Part shown: piece by piece, positions 6,541 to 15,553 of the stretch | How the letters are laid out: every line of letters starts with the position of its first letter | Position numbering within the stretch: the first letter of the stretch is position 1 | From: an uncultured Alphaproteobacteria bacterium | Lineage (GTDB): Bacteria; Pseudomonadota; Alphaproteobacteria; CAAHEQ01; UBA3637 | Length of the DNA: 21,246 bases | Assembly (NCBI GenBank): GCA_937888725.1 | Contig: CALARE010000059.1 | Span: forward strand, 1 to 21,246 | Direction of reading: 5' to 3' | Translations under genes and position numbers: made by a program | Notes under the pieces: model-generated | Database searches by the model: none | Told to the model about the DNA's origin: nothing | Seen by the model: only the letters and a program-made list of their open reading frames with translations

Positions 6541-9315
6541 CTAATTTTCTAAAATTGTATCTAGTGACTGCAATACAAGTTGGCTTGTTGGAACAGATAG
6601 CAAAACTTTATGACGTTCTTCTCCATCTTTTTCTAATTTACAAAAAGCCCATATTGCCGCTTCTAAAACTAATGGATTTTTAGATTTTAAATATTTCCTT
6701 ACCACTGGTAATGCATCTTCGCAATCCAACATACGCAAACAATATAATGCTGTTGTCTTTATCCAATTAGGCAACATAAATGGCGGTTCATTTAATAAAA
6801 CAGAAAGGTCTTGAACAACCTGTTCTGGTGTAATATCAACTTGAACCACAGAACGCTCCTCTGCTTTCACATCTTCTAAAGCCATTCGAACCAATCTATA
6901 TAATTTTTTGGGTAACATATCTTGCAAAGAACTTAAGGCAAGTGCTTTCGTCTCACTTTTTTTTGACAACAACAAACGAACAGCTTTGATGTATAACGGA
7001 TTATCTTTTAGCAAAAGTAATTGATAGAGTATTGTTTCTCGCGTTTCCTCAATATCTTCTAATATTGCCCTTGTCAAAAAAGAAAAAACTTCACTGGTTT
7101 GAGGAAAAGTCACTTGTTTGTATTTATGCAACAAATTTGTTAACCATAAAATGCGATTAACATCTTTTTGAACACCACTAAACAACAATTGATATTTATT
7201 TTTATGTATCCAAAAAATACCACTATCTATCATCCCTTGAATAATTGTTTTGCGTAATTTTTGGTTCCCAATTTGCAATGACCGTAATAAAATTTGTTTT
7301 CCTTCACCACTTGGCAACATTGTTAAAAATAAAATTAATGCTTTCAAGCGAATCGCTGGTATCTCTGGATTATTAATCGTCCTTTCAATCATTGGAAATG
7401 CATTAATTCCATAGCTTTTCAAGGCAACAAGAGCATTCTCTCTCAACATGACATCATCAAGTGAAGTTAAAATGATTGGCAAGCACTCAGGATGTTGCAT
7501 TTTTGATGCAACCAGCAAGGCCTTTGATGCCACAACAGGCGTCGTACTTTTAAGAAGACGTAACAACATACGCACAAGCCCCACAGAAGGAGCCCACTCA
7601 ATAATAGACAATGCCAATAAATTATCCTTAACACGTTTTGAATCTATTAATTTTTGTAATCCATCTGTTGCCAATAATGCTGGAGCCCCGCCTGTTCTTA
7701 AAAAACCACACATAGCCCCTATTCTCAATTTTTTATCATCTAAATAGGGTAAAAATGCATTAATTCCATTAAATTCTTCTTTCTCATATGCAATTTGTAT
7801 CAATAAACTAAGTACACGACATCTCACTTTAGTCGATGGATCTTTAAAAAAAACAAGTTCAAGTGTTTTTTCATGTCGCACAAGTGTATATAATGTGGCC
7901 ATCTTTTCGAGCACATACAAACGTACACTCTCATTTTTATGCTTCAAAGATTTTAACAACCATTTTAAATAAAGCCACTTGTTTGAAACCTCTAATATCC
8001 TTAAAAAATAAATAACATCATTTTTTTGTTCTGAAACAATATGTGTTTGTACATAATTTAAAATTTTTCGATTGATTAACAATAATGGTCCGCCTCGCCA
8101 TGCTCTTATTTTTAATAAATTTATTAATAAAGTACAATATCGTTGCAACAAAAACCATGTTAGAAATACCAAGACTATACCAAATAAACCCAAAATCACA
8201 GAGATACGTTCAAAATAAATACAACAAAGTGCCCCGAACAAAAATCCAGCAGGTTCAATAATAACCCATCTTTTTTTATTAATTGGTTGCCCAATTCCCT
8301 GATCTAATAATCGAAGAAGTGCATTTACAAAATTTTCAAAATACAACAACATTACTAATGAAACTAAAATTGACCCTGTAAAAATAGGAAAAAATAAATC
8401 AAATTCTACGCCAATTAAAACATTTAATATACCAACAAAAAAAAGAACCATTCCCCCTGATATCATATAAAAATATCTGGTTCTAAACAAAACAACGCTT
8501 GTTAAAAAACCCAAACACCCTAAAATGCCCCACCAATTCAACATATATCGCCATATCTCAAGTGTATTAAATCGAGAAGCTAACTGTTGATAAAATACAA
8601 AATCACATATTGATTTCGTTACAAAAAAAGAAAAACAAAACAAATAAATACTTTGAACAAACTTTAATTCTGATAAATCTTTTACCTCACCTGTTTTTGA
8701 AATAAAAACATCTTTTTCTACAGGAACAAATTTTGTTAACAAAAACAAAGAAAGATAACAGCCCAACAACAATACAAATGAAAGGTATAAAACACTATAT
8801 GCTCCGAATTCTAAAACAGAAACTAAAAAAGTTCCAATTGCAAAACCCAAAAACAACGCCCCTGTAATACAAACTCGTTTTAAACTCCCAAATTGTAAAG
8901 GAATAAAACGTGAAACAATTAAAAATAAAGAGGTAATATAAAGTGAAAATAAAGCATATTTTATAATAAAAAGAAGATGAATATATAACTCACCGCCCTT
9001 TGTTCCCACACCCCACAAAATGGGTGTTAGCAAAATAAAAAGGAAGGTAAGTGCCTTGATGGAGCCATATCCTTTCCGCTTTGTTAAACCACGATGAACA
9101 TATCCCAACAAAGATAATAAAAATGACACAAACATCAAATCATATGCCAGCAAAAATAATTTTGCACTTTCCACATATAACCGAACAGTCGCAGCATCAA
9201 AGCAAGAAAGACTAACTCCAACAACAAACGATAAAAGCATTAAACAAATCAATACACCAAAATGAAATCCTGGTATAGATGATAACGTGATAAATGCTTT
9301 TTTCAAAAATGTCAT
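6541..9315 (-). CDS. Polytopic membrane protein (MFS or nucleotide-transporter-like) fused to HEAT repeats
   Basis: The 924-residue protein has two parts. Residues about 15-395 hold roughly 11-12 hydrophobic helices with the spacing of an MFS or ATP/ADP-carrier (NTT/TLC) transporter. I do not see a diagnostic transporter motif, so the substrate is unknown. Residues about 430-920 are an alpha-solenoid of HEAT-like repeats (for example SVRLYVLEKMATLY, TKVRCRVLSLLIQIAY, MLRENALVALKSYG, NPLVLEAAIWAFCKLE) that should lie in the cytoplasm. It starts seven bases after ftsY, with a weak GGTAGG that overlaps the ftsY stop, and is followed by a CNB-fold gene nine bases away. Fusions of transporter, HEAT and CNB modules occur elsewhere, which supports a joint function. 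Nucleotide transport is only one possibility. Confidence 0.7.
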   Translation of the reverse strand: MTFLKKAFITLSSIPGFHFGVLICLMLLSFVVGVSLSCFDAATVRLYVESAKLFLLAYDLMFVSFLLSLLGYVHRGLTKRKGYGSIKALTFLFILLTPILWGVGTKGGELYIHLLFIIKYALFSLYITSLFLIVSRFIPLQFGSLKRVCITGALFLGFAIGTFLVSVLEFGAYSVLYLSFVLLLGCYLSLFLLTKFVPVEKDVFISKTGEVKDLSELKFVQSIYLFCFSFFVTKSICDFVFYQQLASRFNTLEIWRYMLNWWGILGCLGFLTSVVLFRTRYFYMISGGMVLFFVGILNVLIGVEFDLFFPIFTGSILVSLVMLLYFENFVNALLRLLDQGIGQPINKKRWVIIEPAGFLFGALCCIYFERISVILGLFGIVLVFLTWFLLQRYCTLLINLLKIRAWRGGPLLLINRKILNYVQTHIVSEQKNDVIYFLRILEVSNKWLYLKWLLKSLKHKNESVRLYVLEKMATLYTLVRHEKTLELVFFKDPSTKVRCRVLSLLIQIAYEKEEFNGINAFLPYLDDKKLRIGAMCGFLRTGGAPALLATDGLQKLIDSKRVKDNLLALSIIEWAPSVGLVRMLLRLLKSTTPVVASKALLVASKMQHPECLPIILTSLDDVMLRENALVALKSYGINAFPMIERTINNPEIPAIRLKALILFLTMLPSGEGKQILLRSLQIGNQKLRKTIIQGMIDSGIFWIHKNKYQLLFSGVQKDVNRILWLTNLLHKYKQVTFPQTSEVFSFLTRAILEDIEETRETILYQLLLLKDNPLYIKAVRLLLSKKSETKALALSSLQDMLPKKLYRLVRMALEDVKAEERSVVQVDITPEQVVQDLSVLLNEPPFMLPNWIKTTALYCLRMLDCEDALPVVRKYLKSKNPLVLEAAIWAFCKLEKDGEERHKVLLSVPTSQLVLQSLDTILEN

Positions 9316-9322
9316 GTTCTAC

Positions 9323-10198
9323 CTACCCCAATAAGGAATCAACATATTGTTCTGCTGTGAATGGTGCTAAATCTTCCAGTTGTTCACCAACCCCAATAGC
9401 GTGTATGGGCAATGAAAAGCGTTCTGCAAGAGCTAACAAAATCCCCCCTTTTGCTGTACCATCAAGCTTTGTCATAACAAGACCCGAAATATTTGTTATT
9501 TTTGAAAACGCATCAACTTGAACCAATGCATTCTGTCCCACTGTAGCATCTAAAACGAGCAAAGTTGCATGTGGTGCTGTTGCATCTGTTTTTTTTATCA
9601 CACGGTTAATTTTTTCAAGTTCTGCCATTAAATCTGAACGATTTTGCAATCGGCCTGCTGTATCAATAAATAAAATATCATCTTTATTTTTTTTTGCCAT
9701 TTGAATTGAATCAAAAACCAATGCTGCAGCATCACCGCCTGAAACAGTTGTATAAACATTACAGTTATTTCTCTCGCCCCACGTTTTTAATTGTTCAACA
9801 GCACCCGCTCTAAATGTATCACCTGCGGCAAATGAAACTTGATAACCTTTGTTTTTATAATAAGAACCTAATTTTCCAATTGTTGTTGTTTTACCTGCCC
9901 CATTAACACCGACCATTAAAATAACAAATGGTGTTTTGTCTTTTTCAATTATTAATGGCTTAGCAAAAGGATCGAGCCTTTTAACCATTTCTTGTTTTAA
10001 AAATCCTTTCATATCTTCTGCCGAAGAAGGTTTTTTTGATTTTATGGAATCAATCATATCTGTTGTTGTTCTAACACCAACATCTGCCATTAAAAGTGAT
10101 TCTTCCAATTCTTCTAATGTATTAAAATCTATTTTTGAAAAAGAAAACAGCTTTGCCGTTTTCTTCATACCAATTTTAAGCTTGTCCAACCAACTCAT
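9323..10198 (-). CDS. ftsY: FtsY, signal recognition particle receptor GTPase
   Basis: FtsY receives SRP-bound ribosomes at the inner membrane and hands them to SecYEG; GTP hydrolysis in the paired Ffh-FtsY NG domains releases the complex. The 291-residue protein is essentially the NG domain alone; the acidic A domain of enterobacterial FtsY is missing, as is common in alphaproteobacteria. Motifs are G1 GVNGAGKTT (97-105), DTFRAGAVEQL (127-137), DTAGR (179-183), TKLDGTAKGG (243-252) and the C-terminal IGVGEQLEDLAPF. The first residues (MSWLDKLKIGMKKT) form an amphipathic basic helix suited to membrane binding. The start lies 23 bases inside mtaB, so translation is probably coupled. Confidence 0.97.
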   Translation of the reverse strand: MSWLDKLKIGMKKTAKLFSFSKIDFNTLEELEESLLMADVGVRTTTDMIDSIKSKKPSSAEDMKGFLKQEMVKRLDPFAKPLIIEKDKTPFVILMVGVNGAGKTTTIGKLGSYYKNKGYQVSFAAGDTFRAGAVEQLKTWGERNNCNVYTTVSGGDAAALVFDSIQMAKKNKDDILFIDTAGRLQNRSDLMAELEKINRVIKKTDATAPHATLLVLDATVGQNALVQVDAFSKITNISGLVMTKLDGTAKGGILLALAERFSLPIHAIGVGEQLEDLAPFTAEQYVDSLLG

Positions 10199-11372
10199 TT
10201 TTTTCTCTCCCTGTTATAGATACAGAAACAATTTCACCTGTTCTATAACAATTTGTTTTAACTTTTAAATAATTTTCTGTATAACCAATACCATTTGTCT
10301 CAATCAAAACTAAATGCTTTTTTCCAATTTGCTTATCTAAATAATCAACCAAAAGTTCATCTCCTATCTTTCTTAAAAAAGCAGCTCTTTTTTTACGGTC
10401 TTGCATTTCAACCATTGGCATTTTTGCTGCAGGTGTATCGGGTCGAACAGAATATGGAAAAACATGCAAAAGTTTAATATCTGCCTCTTTAACAAAACGA
10501 ACTGTATTTAAAAACATTTCTTCTGTTTCTGTTGGAAATCCTGTAATAAAATCACCACCAAAAATAAAATCAGGCCGTTTTTCTTTTATTTTTTGACACG
10601 CAGATAACACTTGATTGAACGAGTGTCTGCGTCCCATACGCTTTAAAATTAAATCATCGCCAGATTGCATGGATAAATGTAAATGAGGCATAAAAACAGG
10701 ATTTGAAGTAATTATATCAATAAATTCATCATCCATACAAGCTGGATCAATTGAACCTAAACGTAAACGCTTTAATCCTTTAACTTTACGCAATATTTCT
10801 TTTAGCAATTGATTAAACCCAAAAGGATATGACGTAATATCAACCCCTGTTAATACCAATTCAGAAAAACCATTTTTAACAAATAAATTAGCTTCTTCTA
10901 TCACTCTATCGACAGGAAGGCCTCTGTTTTTTCCTCTAGCTTTTCGCACAATACAAAATGTACAGGCATGCGAACAACCCTGTTGAATTTGCAAAAATGC
11001 CCGTGTTCGAGCCTCAAAATCTGTAATAACAGGTACATCAAAATCAGTTTCTAAAATACTTTGAACCTGTACTTTTGCCCCTTCTAATAAACATTTGCGT
11101 GACAACTTTTCAATATTTCCAACAACCCTAAAAACCTCAGGCATAGATGCATATTTTGCAGGATTAAGCTGGGCAGCACATCCCGTAACAATAATTTTCA
11201 TATGAGGGTTCTCTCTCGCAACACGCCTGATTGCTTGCTGACATTGTCGTTCAGCTTCATGTGTAACAGCACATGTATTGATAACAAAAACATCATCAAC
11301 ATCACTCAACAATTTTTGAATAACAGCTGATTCAAACGTATTTAACCGACATCCAAAAGAAAGTATTTTCAT
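10176..11372 (-). CDS. mtaB: MtaB, tRNA t6A37 methylthiotransferase
   Basis: This radical-SAM iron-sulphur enzyme converts t6A at position 37 of ANN-decoding tRNAs to ms2t6A. The 398-residue protein has the three-part methylthiotransferase layout: an N-terminal UPF0004 domain with cluster cysteines Cys8 (FGCRLN), Cys34 (NTCAV) and Cys65 (TGCAAQ); a radical-SAM core with Cys133, Cys137 and Cys140 (CSHACTFC); and a short C-terminal TRAM-like domain. FGCRLN, rather than FGCQMN, separates it from MiaB. It begins one base after the CorC-type gene's stop and overlaps ftsY by 23 bases. The window therefore encodes two different tRNA methylthiotransferases in one gene cluster. Confidence 0.93.
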   Translation of the reverse strand: MKILSFGCRLNTFESAVIQKLLSDVDDVFVINTCAVTHEAERQCQQAIRRVARENPHMKIIVTGCAAQLNPAKYASMPEVFRVVGNIEKLSRKCLLEGAKVQVQSILETDFDVPVITDFEARTRAFLQIQQGCSHACTFCIVRKARGKNRGLPVDRVIEEANLFVKNGFSELVLTGVDITSYPFGFNQLLKEILRKVKGLKRLRLGSIDPACMDDEFIDIITSNPVFMPHLHLSMQSGDDLILKRMGRRHSFNQVLSACQKIKEKRPDFIFGGDFITGFPTETEEMFLNTVRFVKEADIKLLHVFPYSVRPDTPAAKMPMVEMQDRKKRAAFLRKIGDELLVDYLDKQIGKKHLVLIETNGIGYTENYLKVKTNCYRTGEIVSVSITGREKNELVGQA

Positions 11373-11373
11373 A

Positions 11374-12270
11374 TCACTTTTTCTTTCTTTTTTTCAAAAA
11401 AGAACGTTTTTCCTTTTCTTGTTTTTTACGTTTATTAAATTTTGTTATTTTTACTTTTTTAATGTGTCGAGCATCAACATCTAACACTTGAAAAACAATG
11501 CCCGAAGAATGCTCAATTTTTTCACCCACACGAGGCAATCTTCCTGCTAAATGAAAAACAAGACCACCAACTGAATCAACAAATTCTTCACGCTCATCTT
11601 TTGTTAAAAAAGAACCAATTGTTTTTTCTAAATCCTTTAACAAAATACGGGCATCAGCCTGTATAACATTGCTACCAATACGGTGCAAAACAGGTGCTTC
11701 GTCTAACGCATCATGTTCATCTTCAATTTCACCAACGATTTCTTCTAACAAATCCTCAAGCGTAATAAGACCATCTGTTCCACCATATTCATCAATAATA
11801 ATAGCCATTTGAGCTTTTTTTGCCTGCATCTCACGTAACAAATCAAGAGCACGAACCGATGGTGGAACAAACAAAATACTCCCAGTCATCAATCCCTTTA
11901 CAGAAATTTCTGTTTCCTCCATCATAGCACATAAAATATCTTTAACATGAATAACACCTATAATATTATCCAATGTGTGTTCATAAACTGGCAATCTTGT
12001 AAATTTTTCATCAATCATTAATCGTTTTAATTCTTCATATGAAGCATCAACGCTTATTCCTGTAATATCAATTGTCGGAATACGAATTTCCCCAGCACGA
12101 ACATCTCGTAATCGAAACAAGTTTTTCAACAATCCAATTTCATCAGGATCAATTAAAATCTTATCGCCACGCTCCACACGTTCTTCCATAATTTCTTCAA
12201 TTGTCTCAAGAACCTTTTCTTCCTCTGCAGGTCGAACAAACAACGATTTAATTTTTGAAAAAATTGTCAT
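11374..12270 (-). CDS. CorC/HlyC-family CBS-domain protein
   Basis: This cytosolic protein has a tandem CBS domain (about residues 55-180) followed by a CorC_HlyC domain (about 200-280), as in CorC of gamma-proteobacteria and TlyC of Rickettsia. Family members are linked to Mg or Co efflux or, more loosely, to haemolysin phenotypes; the true role is unsettled. The signature segment EYGGTDGLITLEDLLEEIVGEI is split across the CBS end as usual. No membrane helices are visible, so it is the short form of the family. The C-terminus is very basic (KKRKKK). Its ATG overlaps the ybeY stop by one base. The phoH-ybeY-corC order is conserved in many proteobacteria; the lnt gene that often follows is absent. 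Confidence 0.88.
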   Translation of the reverse strand: MTIFSKIKSLFVRPAEEEKVLETIEEIMEERVERGDKILIDPDEIGLLKNLFRLRDVRAGEIRIPTIDITGISVDASYEELKRLMIDEKFTRLPVYEHTLDNIIGVIHVKDILCAMMEETEISVKGLMTGSILFVPPSVRALDLLREMQAKKAQMAIIIDEYGGTDGLITLEDLLEEIVGEIEDEHDALDEAPVLHRIGSNVIQADARILLKDLEKTIGSFLTKDEREEFVDSVGGLVFHLAGRLPRVGEKIEHSSGIVFQVLDVDARHIKKVKITKFNKRKKQEKEKRSFLKKRKKK

Positions 12271-12734
12271 TATTCCACATCCTTATACGGGTTGTCAAAT
12301 CCCAATAAATTCATTAATTTTACTTCCAGTTTTTCCATTTTTTGAGCTTCTTTTTCCTCTAAATGGTCATATCCTTGCAAATGCAATGCACCATGAACTA
12401 ACAAATGTGCAAGATGTGCTTCAAAAGTTTTGTTTTGTGCTTTTGCTTCTTTTAAAACAGTCTCATACGCAATAATAATATCACCCGCCAACCACAGAAC
12501 ACCTTTAGGTGGTACATTTCCCGTTTCAAATGAAAGAACGTTTGTTGGCATATCTTTTCCACGATATTGATAATTCAATTGATGGATAAAAGCGTCATCA
12601 GCCAAAACCAATGACACCTCAGCGGGCAAATGACTATGCCATGCTGTTTTTATAATCTTTCTACAAAACAGGTGAAGTTTTCTAACACGTTTTGAATATC
12701 TTTTATCCGTTTGTTGAATATATATATCTGGCAT
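12270..12734 (-). CDS. ybeY: YbeY, metal-dependent endoribonuclease of rRNA maturation
   Basis: YbeY is a single-domain metallo-endoribonuclease needed for 16S rRNA 3' maturation and for ribosome quality control. The 154-residue protein has the family zinc motif HGALHLQGYDH, with His114, His118 and His124 as metal ligands, and the conserved TNVLSFE (64-70) and AGDIIIAYETV (83-93). The length is normal. Its ATG overlaps the phoH stop by one base and its stop overlaps the start of the CorC-type gene by one base (TAATG at both joints). This suggests tight translational coupling, which fits the known functional link between YbeY and PhoH-type proteins. Confidence 0.95.
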   Translation of the reverse strand: MPDIYIQQTDKRYSKRVRKLHLFCRKIIKTAWHSHLPAEVSLVLADDAFIHQLNYQYRGKDMPTNVLSFETGNVPPKGVLWLAGDIIIAYETVLKEAKAQNKTFEAHLAHLLVHGALHLQGYDHLEEKEAQKMEKLEVKLMNLLGFDNPYKDVE

Positions 12735-13435
12735 TATTTTTTCACTTCCGAATTTGCTTTATCATAGGCTTTAACAATTTTTGAAACAAGACCATGACGG
12801 ACAACATCTTTTTCCGAAAATTCAACAAATCCGATACCTGAAACTTTTTTTAAGACATGAACAGCGTCTAACAAACCAGATGTCATTCCTTGTGGCAAGT
12901 CTGTTTGTGTTAAATCACCATTAATAATCATACGAGAACCCTCTCCCAAACGTGTCAAAAACATTTTCATCTGCATAGGAGTTGTATTTTGAGCTTCATC
13001 CAAAATAACAACAGAATGGCTCAATGTCCGTCCACGCATATATGCAAGAGGGGCAACCTCAATTTCTCCATTTTCAAGTTTTTTATCAACCATGTCAGCA
13101 GGCAACATTTCATATAATGCATCATAAAGTGGACGCAAATAGGGATCTATTTTTTCTTTTAAGTTGCCAGGCAAAAAACCAAGATTTTCACCCGCCTCAA
13201 CCGCTGGACGTGTCAAAATAATACGATCAACCTTACCCTCTAACATTTCTGAAACAGCTTTAGCTACCGCCAAAAAAGTTTTACCAGTACCCGCTGGACC
13301 CAAACCAAAAACCATTTCATATTTATTCATTGCTTCGATAAAAGCACCTTGTGTTTCAGTTCTTGGGTTGATATGTCTTTTTTTGGTCTTAAGTGTTAAA
13401 TCAGAGGCCGCATAAACATCTTGTTCCATCTGCAT
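12734..13435 (-). CDS. phoH: PhoH-family P-loop ATPase
   Basis: PhoH-like proteins are ATPases, predicted RNA helicases, often encoded beside ybeY. Motifs are Walker A GPAGTGKT (about residues 46-53), ILTRPAVEAGENLGFLPG, and Walker B VVILDEAQN followed by NTTPMQMKMFLTRLG. The protein is 233 residues from the start chosen here, shorter than the usual 320 or more: the N-terminal domain of typical PhoH/PhoL is missing. The frame extends eight codons further (ATG at 13459), but the ATG at 13435 has AAAGGA at six bases, and the promoter at 13471-13499 would start transcription only a few bases before 13459. That favours 13435. It heads the phoH-ybeY-corC-mtaB-ftsY segment. Confidence 0.92.
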   Translation of the reverse strand: MQMEQDVYAASDLTLKTKKRHINPRTETQGAFIEAMNKYEMVFGLGPAGTGKTFLAVAKAVSEMLEGKVDRIILTRPAVEAGENLGFLPGNLKEKIDPYLRPLYDALYEMLPADMVDKKLENGEIEVAPLAYMRGRTLSHSVVILDEAQNTTPMQMKMFLTRLGEGSRMIINGDLTQTDLPQGMTSGLLDAVHVLKKVSGIGFVEFSEKDVVRHGLVSKIVKAYDKANSEVKK

Positions 13436-13470
13436 TTGTTTTCCTTTCATTTTAACCATTTAATGTCTTA

Positions 13471-13499
13471 CTTATACCATGATAAAAATTTTTTGACAA
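13471..13499 (-). promoter_or_regulatory. Extended -10 promoter upstream of phoH
   Basis: On the minus strand TTGTCA (13499-13494) and TATAAG (13476-13471) are exactly 17 bases apart, each matching consensus at five of six positions. A TG one base upstream of the -10 gives an extended -10. It lies in the 71-base gap between miaB and phoH, with the -35 eight bases past the miaB stop. It should drive phoH and the genes down to the CNB protein independently of miaB. Confidence 0.7.
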
Positions 13500-13506
13500 G
13501 TCCTAT

Positions 13507-14835
13507 CTATTCGGCTACAACCCCTGTTAATGATGTTGCCGATGCCCCTGAAATTTTTAGCATAACAATTTGGTTTAAAAACGAATCGGGCAACATAACG
13601 TGAGTCCCTTGTAAGTATGGCGTATATCCTACCAATTGACCATCTTTTTTACCTTTTTCAGTCAAAAGAACTGGCAATATTTTTCCAACCGTTTGAGAAT
13701 TAAATTCTTGTTGTTGTTTTAATAACTCAGCTTGCAACATCATTAATCGTTTTGTTTTAACATCTTCAGGAACTTGATTTTTCATTAAAGCGGCAGGTGT
13801 ACCTGGACGAGGACTATATTTAAATGAGAACGAACTCGCATAACGTACCCGCTTAACCACTTCCATTGTTTGCATAAAATCATCCTCTGTTTCGCCAGGA
13901 AAACCAACGATAAAATCTGATGAAACCGCTATATCTGGTCGAGCCGTTCTAAATTTAGATATAATTTCTTCATATCCTTCAACGGTATACTGACGATTCA
14001 TTGCCTTTAAAATAGAATCACTTCCTGATTGAATAGGCAAATGGATATATGGCATCAATTTTTCCAATTTTGCATGTGCATCAATTAAGTTTTGCGTTAT
14101 TTTTGATGGATAAGATGTCGTATAACGAATCCGTTCCAATCCATCAATTTCAGCTAGTTGATATATCAAATCTCCTAAATCAGATGCCCCTTCTCCGTGC
14201 CAACAATTCACATTTTGTCCAAGAAGCATAATCTCCTTTGCACCTGTTGCAACCAGCTCATTTGCCTCTTTTAAAATTTCGGTTGCAGACCTTGAATATT
14301 CGCAACCCCTCGTATAAGGAACAACACAATAGGTACAAAAATTATCACACCCTTCTTGAATAGCTAAAAAACTTGTCGCTGTTGTTGCTTTGGTTTGAGG
14401 CAAATAATCAAATTTAGAATCTGAAGGGAAATCAGCCAATAAAACTCGTCCTTTTTTACGGTTATAAGATGCTACAATTTCTGGCAAACGATGGTAATTT
14501 TGCGGTCCTAATGCAATATCAACAGGATGAGAACGTTTTAAAATTTCTTCTCCTTCAGCTTGGACAACACAACCACAAACAACAATAAGCGTTTCGCGTC
14601 CCTCTTTTTTCCGTGCTTTTTTAAATTCATTTAACCTGCCAATTTCAGAAAACAACTTTTCAGAAGCTTTTTCCCTAATATGACATGTATTTAATAACAA
14701 AATATCAGCATCCGCAGGCTCGCTAGTTTCTTGATATCCATGTACTGCCATCGCATCTCGCATACGAGCCGAATCATATGCATTCATTTGACAACCAAAT
14801 GTTTTTATATAAATTTTTTTCAATGTATACTCCAT
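13507..14835 (-). CDS. miaB: MiaB, tRNA i6A37 methylthiotransferase
   Basis: MiaB is a radical-SAM enzyme that converts i6A37 to ms2i6A37 in UNN-decoding tRNAs. The 442-residue protein has the N-terminal cluster cysteines Cys15 (FGCQMN), Cys51 (NTCHIREKA) and Cys89 (CGCVVQAEG), and a radical-SAM triad Cys163, Cys167, Cys170 (CDNFCTYC), followed by a TRAM domain. Two starts are possible. The ATG at 14835 follows the upstream stop by one base but has a poor Shine-Dalgarno. A TTG at 14823 has GGAG six bases upstream and would give MKKIYIKTFGCQMN, the usual family N-terminus. I give the ATG but consider the TTG equally likely. A separate promoter for phoH lies just past the stop. Confidence 0.95.
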   Translation of the reverse strand: MEYTLKKIYIKTFGCQMNAYDSARMRDAMAVHGYQETSEPADADILLLNTCHIREKASEKLFSEIGRLNEFKKARKKEGRETLIVVCGCVVQAEGEEILKRSHPVDIALGPQNYHRLPEIVASYNRKKGRVLLADFPSDSKFDYLPQTKATTATSFLAIQEGCDNFCTYCVVPYTRGCEYSRSATEILKEANELVATGAKEIMLLGQNVNCWHGEGASDLGDLIYQLAEIDGLERIRYTTSYPSKITQNLIDAHAKLEKLMPYIHLPIQSGSDSILKAMNRQYTVEGYEEIISKFRTARPDIAVSSDFIVGFPGETEDDFMQTMEVVKRVRYASSFSFKYSPRPGTPAALMKNQVPEDVKTKRLMMLQAELLKQQQEFNSQTVGKILPVLLTEKGKKDGQLVGYTPYLQGTHVMLPDSFLNQIVMLKISGASATSLTGVVAE

Positions 14836-14836
14836 A

Positions 14837-15553
14837 TTAATCCAAATAACTTTTTACTTTTTCTCTTAAATTGCTCAAAGCCTGCTTACGCAAAAACGGA
14901 TCTGGTTGCCCCTTTTCAGGATAAATAACAGACTCAAAATCTTTATATTCAGTAACAGATAGGACTTCTTTAGCCGTTTCCATCATTTTTCTTTGCTTCC
15001 ACTGAACACCTTGTTTAAGCAACTCTTTTTTACGTGCATCATCTATGTCATACTTTTTTAATAAGCCTATCGCCTTTGATGATGTTTTTACCTCAGTAGG
15101 ATAATACCATTTTTGATCTGCAGGTTCTGCAGCTAGTGTCAACAATACATAAGGGTGTAAAATATCCCCCTTAAATGAGGATGCCGTATCATTTTTAAAG
15201 GCCAATTTTATTTGATTAATATAAGAAATCAGCATATTTCTTCCCTGATTTGTCGCATCCATTTCAAGCAATATTTTTGCTAACTTTGTCTGAGCTTCCG
15301 CATTACCATTGTCCGATGCCAGATGCAAATACAAAAGACCTTTCATCACATTTTTTTCAACACCAGTAGCACCATTTAAATAAATATCAGCCAAACGCAT
15401 TTGTGCGTGCTCATCATTTTCAATAATTGCACAATTTTGGTAAACAGGAACAGAGGATTTAATACTTTTTTGATATACTTCATCCCCGACTAGACAAGAA
15501 GCAAACGATGCTGTAGAACAGAAAAAAAACAATAAAGCAAATAACTTATTCAT
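14837..15553 (-). CDS. Exported Sel1-like repeat protein of unknown role
   Basis: The product has a signal peptide (MNKLFALLFFFCSTASFASC), probably cleaved by signal peptidase I near residue 18. Cys20 follows, but FASC is a poor lipobox, so a lipoprotein is possible yet unlikely. Residues about 45-100 contain Sel1/TPR-like helical repeats (HAQMRLADIYLNG, KGLLYLHLASDNGNAEAQTKLAKILL). The remaining part is helical and charged, with no family I recognise. Sel1-like proteins usually mediate protein-protein contacts. The open frame could begin at a TTG at 15562, but the ATG at 15553 has GAGG upstream and is preferred. It overlaps the preceding gene by eight bases and precedes miaB by one base. Confidence 0.75.
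   Translation of the reverse strand: MNKLFALLFFFCSTASFASCLVGDEVYQKSIKSSVPVYQNCAIIENDEHAQMRLADIYLNGATGVEKNVMKGLLYLHLASDNGNAEAQTKLAKILLEMDATNQGRNMLISYINQIKLAFKNDTASSFKGDILHPYVLLTLAAEPADQKWYYPTEVKTSSKAIGLLKKYDIDDARKKELLKQGVQWKQRKMMETAKEVLSVTEYKDFESVIYPEKGQPDPFLRKQALSNLREKVKSYLD

Noticed and set aside
7448..7747. Open frame of 99 codons on the plus strand inside the HEAT-repeat gene
   Set aside because: It is antisense to the HEAT region and its composition follows from the opposite strand. No family features are visible.
9936..10268. Open frame of 110 codons on the plus strand across the ftsY/mtaB joint
   Set aside because: It begins with TTG, is antisense to two strongly recognised genes, and contains no motif of its own.
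14837..15553. Lipoprotein signal on the Sel1-like protein
   Set aside because: Cys20 follows FAS, which does not fit the usual lipobox with Leu/Val/Ile at -3. Signal peptidase I cleavage is more likely.
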